From Gammaproteobacteria bacterium (GTDB taxonomy: Bacteria; Pseudomonadota; Gammaproteobacteria; Burkholderiales; Rhodocyclaceae): a stretch of DNA of 64,000 bases. The position numbers were made by a program, and so were the translations under genes. Location: assembly GCA_018819515.1 (NCBI GenBank), contig JAHJPX010000009.1, positions 1 through 64,000 on the forward strand, written 5' to 3'. The notes below the pieces were generated by a model, which worked only from the letters and a program-made list of their open reading frames with translations, had not been told where the DNA came from and made no database searches. Positions 17,979 to 25,979 of the stretch are shown here, piece after piece; positions within the stretch are counted from its first letter, which is position 1, and each line of letters opens with the position of its first letter.

Positions 17979-19517
17979 ATGGCAGCGACGGGCCGCGAGT
18001 TCATATTCACTCAGGCCGATTTCGAGCGTGTTCGTGCGCTGATTCGGGAGCGCGCCGGTATCGCGCTGGCGCCGGCGAAGCAGGACATGGTGTATTCGCG
18101 TTTGGTACGTCGCGTGCGCGCGTTGGGTCTGACGAAATTCGAGGACTACCTGAGGCGGCTCGATCAGGACGACAAGCTGGAATGGGAGACGTTCATCAAC
18201 TCCCTCACCACCAATCTCACGTCGTTCTTTCGTGAAGCCCATCATTTCGAGACGTTCGCCCGGCAAGCGACGGACAGCAAGCAGCGGCCGTTTCGAGTCT
18301 GGTGCGCGGCGGCTTCGACGGGCGAAGAGCCCTACTCCCTGGCCATCGCTGCTTGCGAGGCGTTCGATTCATATACGCCACCGGTGCAAATACTCGCCAG
18401 CGATATCGACACCCATGTGTTGGCGACCGCTGCCCGCGGCATATACGATCCGGAACGGGTCGAGCGCATCGCCGAGAGTCGCGTCCGGCGGTTTTTTACT
18501 ATCGAAAAATCCGGCGATGTGAGAGTTCGTTCCGAACTGCAGCGCCTGATTTCCTTTTCGCGCATCAATCTACTGGATCGCGACTGGCCGATTCAGGGTC
18601 CGCTCGACGCGATTTTCTGCCGCAATGTGATGATTTACTTCGACAAGCCGATACAGCATCAGATACTGGCGAGGTTCAGGCCTCTGCTGAGGCCGGATGG
18701 GCTTCTCTATGCCGGGCATTCGGAGAGCTTTCTTCACGCGGCAGACCTGTTTCATCCGATCGGTCGAACGGTCTACGAGCGTAGCGATCACAGTCGCGCG
18801 GCAGCGGAGGTAGGGAGTCCGGTGACATTGGATTCTCGCGATACGGAAGCCGGCAAGGTACCCGCGCCCGGAACGGTCGGTGCGCGTCTATCCGGGCGGC
18901 TGACGAGCGGACATGTGGTGGCGATTGGCGCATCAACCGGAGGTACCGAGGCAATCAAGGCCGTTCTTCGCGGGCTGCCGGCCGAAATGCCGCCAATCGT
19001 GATGGTCCAGCATATGCCCGAATCGTTTACCAAATCCTTCGCTCAGCGCCTTGATTCGCTCTCGATGCTGACGGTCGTCGAGGCGCAGGGAGGGGAAGTG
19101 CTCCGCCCCGGCCACGTATATCTGGCTCCTGGACATTCGCACATGTCGATCAAGCGTATCGGCGGGGGATACCGGATCGATTTGTCGCGGACGGATCCTG
19201 TCAACCGTCATCGACCTGCCGTGGATGTCTTGTTCAACTCCGTGGCTGCCAGCGCTGTCGACAACGCGACCGGCATCATCCTCACCGGAATGGGCAAGGA
19301 CGGAGCCCAAGGCCTTCTGGCGATGCGCCGGGCGGGAGCGTGGACCATCGGTCAGGATGAAGCCAGTTGCGTGGTGTACGGGATGCCTCGCGAGGCGGTT
19401 TCAGTGGGCGGCGTGTCCGAGGTGGTGTCGTTGTCCGAAATAGCCGGCAATTTGCTCGCTCATCTGCAAAGGCTGGATCGGGAACTGTCCGGTCCGGCAC
19501 GGGCCAACGTACCCTGA
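17979..19517 (+). CDS. cheR-cheB: CheR-CheB fusion: chemoreceptor methyltransferase plus methylesterase, no receiver domain
   Basis: 512 aa. Residues about 5-275 are a complete CheR: N-terminal helical domain, then SAM-binding VWCAAASTGEEPYSLA and IFCRNVMIYF. A linker of ~35 residues leads to a CheB methylesterase/deamidase domain at about 308-500 with the catalytic triad S319 (IGAST), H345 (VQHMP) and D441 (GMGKDGA). There is no REC domain, so the esterase cannot be gated by its own aspartate phosphorylation, as a normal CheB is. No separate cheR, cheB or cheD was seen in the window. The reading frame is continuous, with no frameshift between the halves. It lies between motB and cheV. Confidence 0.92.
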   Translation: MAATGREFIFTQADFERVRALIRERAGIALAPAKQDMVYSRLVRRVRALGLTKFEDYLRRLDQDDKLEWETFINSLTTNLTSFFREAHHFETFARQATDSKQRPFRVWCAAASTGEEPYSLAIAACEAFDSYTPPVQILASDIDTHVLATAARGIYDPERVERIAESRVRRFFTIEKSGDVRVRSELQRLISFSRINLLDRDWPIQGPLDAIFCRNVMIYFDKPIQHQILARFRPLLRPDGLLYAGHSESFLHAADLFHPIGRTVYERSDHSRAAAEVGSPVTLDSRDTEAGKVPAPGTVGARLSGRLTSGHVVAIGASTGGTEAIKAVLRGLPAEMPPIVMVQHMPESFTKSFAQRLDSLSMLTVVEAQGGEVLRPGHVYLAPGHSHMSIKRIGGGYRIDLSRTDPVNRHRPAVDVLFNSVAASAVDNATGIILTGMGKDGAQGLLAMRRAGAWTIGQDEASCVVYGMPREAVSVGGVSEVVSLSEIAGNLLAHLQRLDRELSGPARANVP

Positions 19518-19533
19518 ACTTGCCAAGAATGCC

Positions 19534-19557
19534 GGCGTATCGCCACGGCTGACTTTT
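19534..19557 (+). repeat. REP-like element copy 6
   Basis: GGCG-TAT-CGCC hairpin then ACGGCTGACTTTT, starting 16 bp after the cheR-cheB stop and upstream of cheV. Confidence 0.75.
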
Positions 19558-19635
19558 CGTGCTCGAAAATCACGTAACATTCCCGATATCGGGATGTGCC
19601 CTACGGGCCATCCGATCTGAAGATGAGGCCGCACA

Positions 19636-20613
19636 ATGTCTGATCTGCTCTCGAATATCGATGCCCGGACCCGTCTGGCGGGAACGAACAAGCTCGAAAT
19701 ACTGCTTTTTTCGCTGGGAACCGATGCGCGGACCGGTCGTCGCGAAACTTTCGGCATCAACGTCTTCAAGGTTCGCGAGGTAATGCGTACCCCGGGCATT
19801 ACTGCCGCCCCGGACATGCCGGAATCGGTGAAGGGAATGGTGTCACTGCGAGGTGTTCTCGTGCCGGTCGTCGATCTGGCCGAATATGCCGGGGTCCAGC
19901 CTGACTCGCCGCGCGACATCATGATAGTCACCGAGTACAACGGGCACACTCAGGGCTTTCTGGTCGAAGCGGTCGACACCATTCTACGGCTCGATTGGTC
20001 GCAGATGCGGGTTCCGCCCCCAATGCTGCTTTCGTCTCAACTCGGCGGCCTGGTCACGGCCGTTACGGAATTGCCGGATGGGCGGCTGGTCATGATGCTC
20101 GACGTCGAAAGGGTTTTGTCGGAGACCACGAAGATCGACGACGACTTCATATTCACGAATATCAAGCCGCTGGACATCGAGGACGCAACCATTCTCTTCG
20201 CCGACGATTCTTCGGTCGCCCGCAGCCAGATCGAGCGTACCTTGAGTGCATTGAACATTCACTTCATAGCCACGGTGAACGGCCGCATGGCTTGGGAGGA
20301 ACTGCAAAAGATCGCACAACATGCATCGGCAAGCGGCAAGAAGGTCAAGGACCTTGTTCAACTGATTCTGACGGACGTCGAGATGCCGGAAATGGACGGC
20401 TATATCCTGACCAAGCATATCAAGTCGGATCCACGCTTTGCGGGTATCCCGGTCATCATGCATTCGTCGCTGTCGTCAATGTCCAATCAGCAATTGGGCA
20501 AGTCGGTCGGGATCGACGAGTATGTTCCAAAGTTCGAACCGCAACGCCTGGCCGAGACGCTGGGGCGATTGTTGAAGGGGAATGTCGTCCAGGCGTTGCC
20601 GGCATTAAAGTGA
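19636..20613 (+). CDS. cheV: Chemotaxis coupling protein CheV (first copy)
   Basis: 325 aa. CheW-like coupling domain about 15-165 (ETFGINVFKVREV ... MVSLRGVLVPVVDLAEY) and C-terminal receiver domain about 185-315 with acidic DD pair, phosphoacceptor D247 (LTDVEMPEMDGY) and K near 297. Couples receptors to CheA and can be phosphorylated by it. Carries a short insertion (DARTGRR) in the CheW domain compared with the neighbouring copy. The CDS starts 118 bp after the fusion gene, so it may have its own promoter. Confidence 0.95.
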   Translation: MSDLLSNIDARTRLAGTNKLEILLFSLGTDARTGRRETFGINVFKVREVMRTPGITAAPDMPESVKGMVSLRGVLVPVVDLAEYAGVQPDSPRDIMIVTEYNGHTQGFLVEAVDTILRLDWSQMRVPPPMLLSSQLGGLVTAVTELPDGRLVMMLDVERVLSETTKIDDDFIFTNIKPLDIEDATILFADDSSVARSQIERTLSALNIHFIATVNGRMAWEELQKIAQHASASGKKVKDLVQLILTDVEMPEMDGYILTKHIKSDPRFAGIPVIMHSSLSSMSNQQLGKSVGIDEYVPKFEPQRLAETLGRLLKGNVVQALPALK

Positions 20614-20620
20614 GCGTGCG

Positions 20621-21589
20621 ATGAGTACAACCGCAATGACCAAAGCAGTGAACGCAACGCTACTCGACACCGTCGACGCGCGGACCAAACTGGCTGGATC
20701 GAATCGAATGGAGATTCTGCTGTTCTCCCTCGGCACCCAGGAGACGTTTGGCATCAACGTCTTCAAGGTCCGAGAGGTCAGCAAGACGCCGTCAATTACC
20801 AAATCCCCCAACATGCCGCCAGGCGTGGAAGGGCTGATCAGTCTGCGGGGGAACGTCATTCCCGTGTTGGCGCTTGCCAAAGCCATGCGGCTTCCCGACT
20901 CGCCACCGGGTCTTGGTGGTTCGATGATGGTGACGGAGTACAGCAAGCGGACGCTCGGTTTTCTGGTTTCGAGCGTCGATCGCATAATTCGCGTCGACTG
21001 GGACAAGGTTCGGGCCCCTGAATCCGTTGTCACCGGCGGAGCCAGCACCTACATAACCGCGATCACGGAACTCGCTGACGGCAAACTGGTTTCGATCGTC
21101 GATGTGGAGCAGATTCTGGCCAACACCTTTGGCGACTCAGTTGTCGGACAGATTGACCGCATTGAAGAGGGTGATGAATTCAACGTGTTTTTTGTCGATG
21201 ACTCGGTCGTGGCGCGCAAGCGTATCGCCGAGGTGCTCGACAAGCTTGGCGTCAAGCACAAGCACGCCCTGAACGGGCTTGAGGCGTGGACGCGTCTATC
21301 CGGCATGGCGGCCCATTGTCAGCAGCTGGGTACTCCTCTGCTCGACGAGATCAACCTGATTCTCGTCGACGCCGAGATGCCGGAAATGGATGGCTACGTC
21401 CTCACGAAGAACATCAAGTCCGACCCTCGATTCGAGGGTATTCCGGTGGTGATGCACTCCTCGCTGTCTTCGGAGGCAAATCGCGCCATGGGCAAGAGCG
21501 TGGGCGTCGATTCCTACGTTGCCAAGTTTGATGCGGAAGTGCTTGCCAACACGATTCGGCCGATGTTGCGCAAGGCTACACACGATTGA
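20621..21589 (+). CDS. cheV: Chemotaxis coupling protein CheV (second copy)
   Basis: 322 aa, same CheW-REC architecture as the upstream gene, 7 bp away; the two align end to end and are tandem paralogues. Phosphoacceptor D250 in LVDAEMPEMDGY. Differs from the first copy mainly in the linker and in the middle of the CheW domain. Presumably the two adapters serve different receptors or have different phosphorylation kinetics. Confidence 0.95.
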   Translation: MSTTAMTKAVNATLLDTVDARTKLAGSNRMEILLFSLGTQETFGINVFKVREVSKTPSITKSPNMPPGVEGLISLRGNVIPVLALAKAMRLPDSPPGLGGSMMVTEYSKRTLGFLVSSVDRIIRVDWDKVRAPESVVTGGASTYITAITELADGKLVSIVDVEQILANTFGDSVVGQIDRIEEGDEFNVFFVDDSVVARKRIAEVLDKLGVKHKHALNGLEAWTRLSGMAAHCQQLGTPLLDEINLILVDAEMPEMDGYVLTKNIKSDPRFEGIPVVMHSSLSSEANRAMGKSVGVDSYVAKFDAEVLANTIRPMLRKATHD

Positions 21590-21606
21590 TTTCGGAGAAC
21601 GATTGA

Positions 21607-22005
21607 ATGCCTGCAGATCCCGCCAAGATCAAATTCCTGGTTGTCGATGATTTTTCGACGATGCGCCGCATTGTTCGCAATCTTCTCAAGGAGCTCGGCT
21701 ATACCAACGTCGATGAGGCGGAGGACGGTGCGGTCGCCCTGCAGAAGCTACAGGGCGGCGGTGGATTTGATTTCGTCGTAACGGACTGGAACATGCCCAA
21801 CATGGACGGCCTGACGTTGCTCCAGTCGGTACGTGCAGACCCGAACCTGAAGGCGTTGCCGGTGCTGATGATCACGGCGGAAGCCAAGAAGGAGAACATT
21901 ATCGCTGCGGCTCAGGCGGGTGCGTCGGGCTATATCGTGAAGCCCTTCACGGCCGGAACGCTGAACGAGAAGTTGATCAAGATTTTCGAAAAGATGGGAA
22001 TGTGA
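21607..22005 (+). CDS. cheY: Chemotaxis response regulator CheY
   Basis: 132 aa single receiver domain. D14/D15, phosphoacceptor D60 ([11 protein letters not shown]), T90 and K112 (YIVKPF) are all present. Phosphorylated by CheA; binds the FliM N terminus and the C terminus of CheZ. The stop overlaps the region just before cheZ. Confidence 0.97.
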   Translation: MPADPAKIKFLVVDDFSTMRRIVRNLLKELGYTNVDEAEDGAVALQKLQGGGGFDFVVTDWNMPNMDGLTLLQSVRADPNLKALPVLMITAEAKKENIIAAAQAGASGYIVKPFTAGTLNEKLIKIFEKMGM

Positions 22006-22007
22006 CA

Positions 22008-22838
22008 ATGGCCAGACCGGTGAAATTTGACGAGTCCGGCGACTCGGACGATCTCCAGGCACTGTTTGATTCGATCGCAGCTTCCGGTGGGGCGCCTGTT
22101 CCTGCGCCGGTTGCAGTCCCAAGCAATGCCGGCGATTCTGACGAACTTCAGGCGTTGTTCGACAGCGTGGCAAATCAGGTAGGCAAGTCGTCCGCGCAGC
22201 CCCCCGAGGCAGCCGAAAAGGCGCCCGAGGGGGACGACGAGGATGTCTTTACCCGCCTTGGGCAATTGACGCGTCAACTGCATAACAGCATGCGCGAGCT
22301 GGGATACGACCAGGCGCTTCAGGATGCCGCCCGTCAGATTCCCGATGCGAGGCAGCGTCTTGCCTACATCGTGCAAATGACGGAACAGGCTGCGTCGCGG
22401 GTGCTAAATGCAACCGATATCGCCAAGCCGCTGCAGGACGAACTGCTTACTGGGGCGGAAAGCATGGGCCAGCGTTGGGAACGGATGTTTGCCAACCAGC
22501 TCTCGGTCGACGAGTTCAAGGCGCTGGCGGCCGACACTCGTGCTTTCTTTAAGGCTGCGCCCGCCAAGATCGGTCGCACCAACGAGCAGTTGACCGAGAT
22601 CATGATGGCACAGGACTTCCAGGACTTGACCGGCCAGGTGATTCGCAAGGTTGTCGATATGGTGCAGCGACTTGAGGGCCAGTTGTTGCAGGTGCTGATC
22701 GAGGCTATTCCCGCCGATCGAAAAGCCGAGGTTTCGGCCGGACTGATGAACGGTCCTGTGGTTAGTGTGGAGGGGCGCACCGATGTTGTGACCTCCCAGT
22801 CGCAGGTAGATGAATTGCTGGATAGCCTTGGTTTCTAG
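22008..22838 (+). CDS. cheZ: CheY-P phosphatase CheZ with N-terminal tail-like repeats
   Basis: 276 aa, longer than E. coli CheZ (214). Four-helix core about 75-225 with the catalytic-helix motif AQDFQDLTGQVI, and a C-terminal CheY-binding peptide (VDELLDSLGF, 267-276). The extra N terminus holds two near-identical peptides, GDSDDLQALFDSIA (11-24) and GDSDELQALFDSVA (42-55), separated by a Pro/Ala linker. The ATG at 22008 is used; a GTG 6 bases upstream overlaps the cheY stop. Confidence 0.94.
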   Translation: MARPVKFDESGDSDDLQALFDSIAASGGAPVPAPVAVPSNAGDSDELQALFDSVANQVGKSSAQPPEAAEKAPEGDDEDVFTRLGQLTRQLHNSMRELGYDQALQDAARQIPDARQRLAYIVQMTEQAASRVLNATDIAKPLQDELLTGAESMGQRWERMFANQLSVDEFKALAADTRAFFKAAPAKIGRTNEQLTEIMMAQDFQDLTGQVIRKVVDMVQRLEGQLLQVLIEAIPADRKAEVSAGLMNGPVVSVEGRTDVVTSQSQVDELLDSLGF

Positions 22839-22856
22839 CAAAGCAAGAAGGAGCGG

Positions 22857-24740
22857 ATGATGAGTGACTTTCAGGGTATGGAAGACCTGTTGCAGGATTT
22901 CCTGGTGGAAGCCACCGATCTGCTGTCCGGCGTCGACAACAAGTTGGTGGACCTTGAAAAGAACCCGCAGGACAAAGGGCTTCTGAACGATATCTTCCGC
23001 GGCTTTCATACCATCAAGGGTGGGGCCGGATTCCTTGCCGCCACGGAGTTGGTTACGCTGTGCCATCTCACCGAGAACCTCTTCGACAAGTTGCGCAATG
23101 GTGAGCTGAAGATCAGCAACGAGGTGATGGACGTGATCCTCGAAGCAACAGGGGTTGTCCGTGACATGTTTGGCCATCTTGAGCAAGGACAGCAACCCCC
23201 GCCCGCCGATGCAAAGCTGATCGCGGACTTGAAGAGTGCCATCACAGGCCAGCCGGTTTCGAGTAGCGTATCGGCGACCCCGCAGACGCCTTCGCCGGTA
23301 GTTGCCCGGCGCTCGGTAGCGGCTCCGGAAGGGGCGGCTGGTGCGCCTGATTGGGGTCAGTTGTTCAATGCCGTTGCCGGTGCGCCGCCCGCACCGACAG
23401 TCCATCACGACGTTTCGAACGAGTCGCCGGAGCAGATCATTCAGCAGGCAATCGGTCGTCGTGCGACCGACAAGCCCGGGCATCAAGGGCCGGTTGGTCG
23501 TCGCGACAGCGAGAAAGCGAGGGACAATTCGATTCGCGTCGATACGTCGCGACTCGATCAGGTGCTAAATCTGTCGGGCGAGATTGGCTTGACGAAGAAC
23601 CGCCTGACCTCGCTGCGATCCGATTTGATCCACGGCCGTTCGGACGCGAATACCCTGCACGCACTCGACCAGGCGGTCAGCCAACTCGATCTGCTCGTTT
23701 CCGATCTTCAGAACGCAGTGATGAAGACGCGCATGCAGCCGATTGGTCGCCTGTTCCAGAAGTATCCGCGGATTGCGCGGGATTTGGCGCGGAATCTTGG
23801 GAAGGACGTCGAACTTGTTCTTGCCGGCGAGGAAACCGAGATCGACAAGACCATGATCGAAGATTTGTCGGATCCGATCATTCACCTGATCCGGAATGCA
23901 GTCGACCATGGTGTCGAAACGACAGAGGAACGAATCGCCAACCACAAGTCCCCGAAGTCCGAGGTACGACTGGAGGCGCGCCAGGAAGGCGACCACATCG
24001 TCCTGGTCGTCGCCGACGATGGTCGTGGCATGAATGCCGAGCGGTTGCGCGCCAAGGCGCTTGAAAGAGGCCTCATTACGGACGAGGAGGCCAATACCAT
24101 GGACGAGCGCCAGAGTTTCAATCTGGTGTTCCTGCCTGGTTTTTCTACCAAGGACGTGGCTTCCGATGTTTCGGGGCGCGGCGTCGGGATGGATGTCGTC
24201 AAGACCAACATCCACAAGCTAAATGGCTCGATCGAGATACGTTCTGAACCAGGTTCGGGAACCTCGTTCACCATTTCGCTGCCTTTGACGCTGGCAATCC
24301 TGCCGGTGTTGCTGGTCCGGCTTGGTGATCAGCCTTTTGCCGTCCCGCTTTCGATGGTTCGGGAAATCCTCACGATCCAGATCGATGCTATCCAGGAGGT
24401 GGGCGGTCGCGCAACGATGGTGGTTCGTGGCGAGGTGATGCCGATATATCCGCTGTCGCACCTGCTGGGCTGGAGTGCAGAGCGAATTCCCGAATATGGG
24501 GTGCTTATGCAGACAGCCGAAAACACTTTTATTTTGGCGATCGACGGCTTTATGGGGCGCGAGGATGCGGTGGTCAAGTCGCTCGATGATTTTCGGCCAA
24601 AAGGGGTTGCGGGGGTGACGACGCTTTCCAATGGCCAGATCGTTCTCATCCTCGACATGAAGGAGCTGCTTGGTTCCCTTGGCGACGCTCGTGGCGTGCC
24701 GCGAACCATCTTCTTGCCGCCGGATACTCTCGCGGCGTGA
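22857..24740 (+). CDS. cheA: Chemotaxis histidine kinase CheA
   Basis: 627 aa. HPt domain about 1-110 with phosphorylatable H51 (FHTIKGGAGFL); then a 110-residue Pro/Ala/Ser-rich stretch where the CheY/CheB-binding P2 domain would normally lie, with no obvious P2 fold; dimerisation domain about 220-285; ATPase domain about 285-460 (NAVDHGVE, DDGRGM, GRGVGMDVV); CheW-like P5 about 462-605. A short peptide DWGQLFNAVA at 165-174 in the linker resembles the CheZ N-terminal repeats. Last gene of the che block; a strong palindrome separates it from flhB. Confidence 0.95.
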   Translation: MMSDFQGMEDLLQDFLVEATDLLSGVDNKLVDLEKNPQDKGLLNDIFRGFHTIKGGAGFLAATELVTLCHLTENLFDKLRNGELKISNEVMDVILEATGVVRDMFGHLEQGQQPPPADAKLIADLKSAITGQPVSSSVSATPQTPSPVVARRSVAAPEGAAGAPDWGQLFNAVAGAPPAPTVHHDVSNESPEQIIQQAIGRRATDKPGHQGPVGRRDSEKARDNSIRVDTSRLDQVLNLSGEIGLTKNRLTSLRSDLIHGRSDANTLHALDQAVSQLDLLVSDLQNAVMKTRMQPIGRLFQKYPRIARDLARNLGKDVELVLAGEETEIDKTMIEDLSDPIIHLIRNAVDHGVETTEERIANHKSPKSEVRLEARQEGDHIVLVVADDGRGMNAERLRAKALERGLITDEEANTMDERQSFNLVFLPGFSTKDVASDVSGRGVGMDVVKTNIHKLNGSIEIRSEPGSGTSFTISLPLTLAILPVLLVRLGDQPFAVPLSMVREILTIQIDAIQEVGGRATMVVRGEVMPIYPLSHLLGWSAERIPEYGVLMQTAENTFILAIDGFMGREDAVVKSLDDFRPKGVAGVTTLSNGQIVLILDMKELLGSLGDARGVPRTIFLPPDTLAA

Positions 24741-24780
24741 AATAAGCGCGTAATTCCACTCTAATCAAAACATGGCATTT

Positions 24781-24811
24781 CTCCATGGCGGCAATAATTG
24801 CCGCCATGGAG
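24781..24811. promoter_or_regulatory. 31-bp palindrome over the flhB ribosome site, containing the CGGCAA-N3-TTGCCG box
   Basis: CTCCATGGCGGCAAT and its exact reverse complement flank a single A. The central 15 bp (24789-24803) is the same inverted repeat found near flgB, flgK and fliF/fleS. The right arm ends in GGAG, part of the flhB Shine-Dalgarno GGAGGG (24808-24813), so in RNA a hairpin would hide the ribosome site. Either a DNA operator, an RNA switch, or both. Confidence 0.65.
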
Positions 24812-24821
24812 GGAAATTGTC

Positions 24822-25979
24822 TTGGCCGAGGAGAGTGACCTCGAACGAACCGAACCGCCGTCGGCGAGACGCCTGGAGAAGGCGCGCTCCGAAGGACGAG
24901 TAGCCCAATCGAGGGAACTCTCGGCGTTCCTGATATTGGCGACCGCGACGTCCTGTTTCTGGATCCTGGGTGGATGGCTGACGCAGCAGGCCGAAGCGAT
25001 TCTCAGGCACGGCCTGTCTTTTGAGCGTAGCGCCGCGTTCGATAACCATGCGCTGACAACCTCATTTGCCGCCTTGTCGTGGGAGGCGTTGCTTCTCGTG
25101 GCGCCAGTGTTCCTGCTTGCGGTCGTGGCGGCAATGGGTGCCCCGTTTGCCCTCGGCAGCTGGACGTTTGCGCCGAAGGCAATGTCAGTGAATTTCAGCC
25201 GCATGGACCCGATCAAGGGCGTAAAGAGGATGTTCTCCTGGCATAGTCTCGGGGAACTGGTCAAAGCCATCCTCAAGACGCTGCTCATAGGTGGTGTCAT
25301 CTATTGGGTCGTAAGGCACGAGCAAGACCAGCTATTTGCGTTGATCCTTCAGTCGGTCGAGCCGGCGCTGGATTCATTCGGTCATATGGTCATCTTCGCC
25401 ATGATCGGTCTGGTTGCCGGTTTGGCGCTTATTGCCGCGATGGATGTGCCGTTTCAGCTTTGGCGCTATTACGCCGGTTTGCGCATGACCAAGGAAGAAC
25501 TGCGGCAGGAAATGAAGGAACTCGAGGGCGATCCGCACCTGAAGGCCAGAATTCGCAGTCAGCAGCGGGAAATGGCGCGCAGGAGGATGATGGCCGAGGT
25601 TCCGAAAGCCGACGTTGTGGTGACTAACCCGACCCATTTTGCTGTTGCGCTGAAGTATGACCGGCAGCGCATGGGGGCACCGCAGGTGGTGGCCAAGGGG
25701 GCGAGTCTCGTTGCGCAGAAGATTCGTGAAATTGCCGCCGACCACAAAGTGCCGATCGTCGAGGTCCCGCCGCTGGCGCGGGCACTTTTCCGTCATACCG
25801 ACATTGGCGAGCAGATTCCCATCGCCCTCTACACGGCGGTTGCCGAGATTCTTGCCTATGTATATCAGTTGAACCAGTTCCTGTCGGGCGGCGGGAATGC
25901 GCTACCTCCCGTGCCTCCGGCCACCATATCCGTTCCCGAGGGATTGGATCCGGGTGAAGCGGTCGGGGTCGGCGCATGA
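24822..25979 (+). CDS. flhB: Flagellar export apparatus protein FlhB
   Basis: 385 aa. Start TTG at 24822, set by GGAGGG at 8 bp and by the typical N terminus AEESDLERTEPPSARRLEKAR. Four membrane helices between about 30 and 215, then the cytoplasmic domain with the autocleavage motif N269-P-T-H (VTNPTHFAVALKY), which switches export from hook to filament substrates together with FliK. The stop overlaps the flhA start (ATGA). Probably first gene of flhB-flhA-flhF-flhG-fliA-motCD. Confidence 0.95.
   Translation: MAEESDLERTEPPSARRLEKARSEGRVAQSRELSAFLILATATSCFWILGGWLTQQAEAILRHGLSFERSAAFDNHALTTSFAALSWEALLLVAPVFLLAVVAAMGAPFALGSWTFAPKAMSVNFSRMDPIKGVKRMFSWHSLGELVKAILKTLLIGGVIYWVVRHEQDQLFALILQSVEPALDSFGHMVIFAMIGLVAGLALIAAMDVPFQLWRYYAGLRMTKEELRQEMKELEGDPHLKARIRSQQREMARRRMMAEVPKADVVVTNPTHFAVALKYDRQRMGAPQVVAKGASLVAQKIREIAADHKVPIVEVPPLARALFRHTDIGEQIPIALYTAVAEILAYVYQLNQFLSGGGNALPPVPPATISVPEGLDPGEAVGVGA

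Noticed and set aside
19580..19605. CCGATAT sequence before cheV as a sigma-28 -10
   Set aside because: It is part of a short palindrome (CCCGATATCGGG) and lacks a -35 at 11 bp.
24734..24747. GG-N10-GC element before flhB as a sigma-54 promoter
   Set aside because: Spacing is right, but only about half the consensus bases match and TT of the -12 box is absent.
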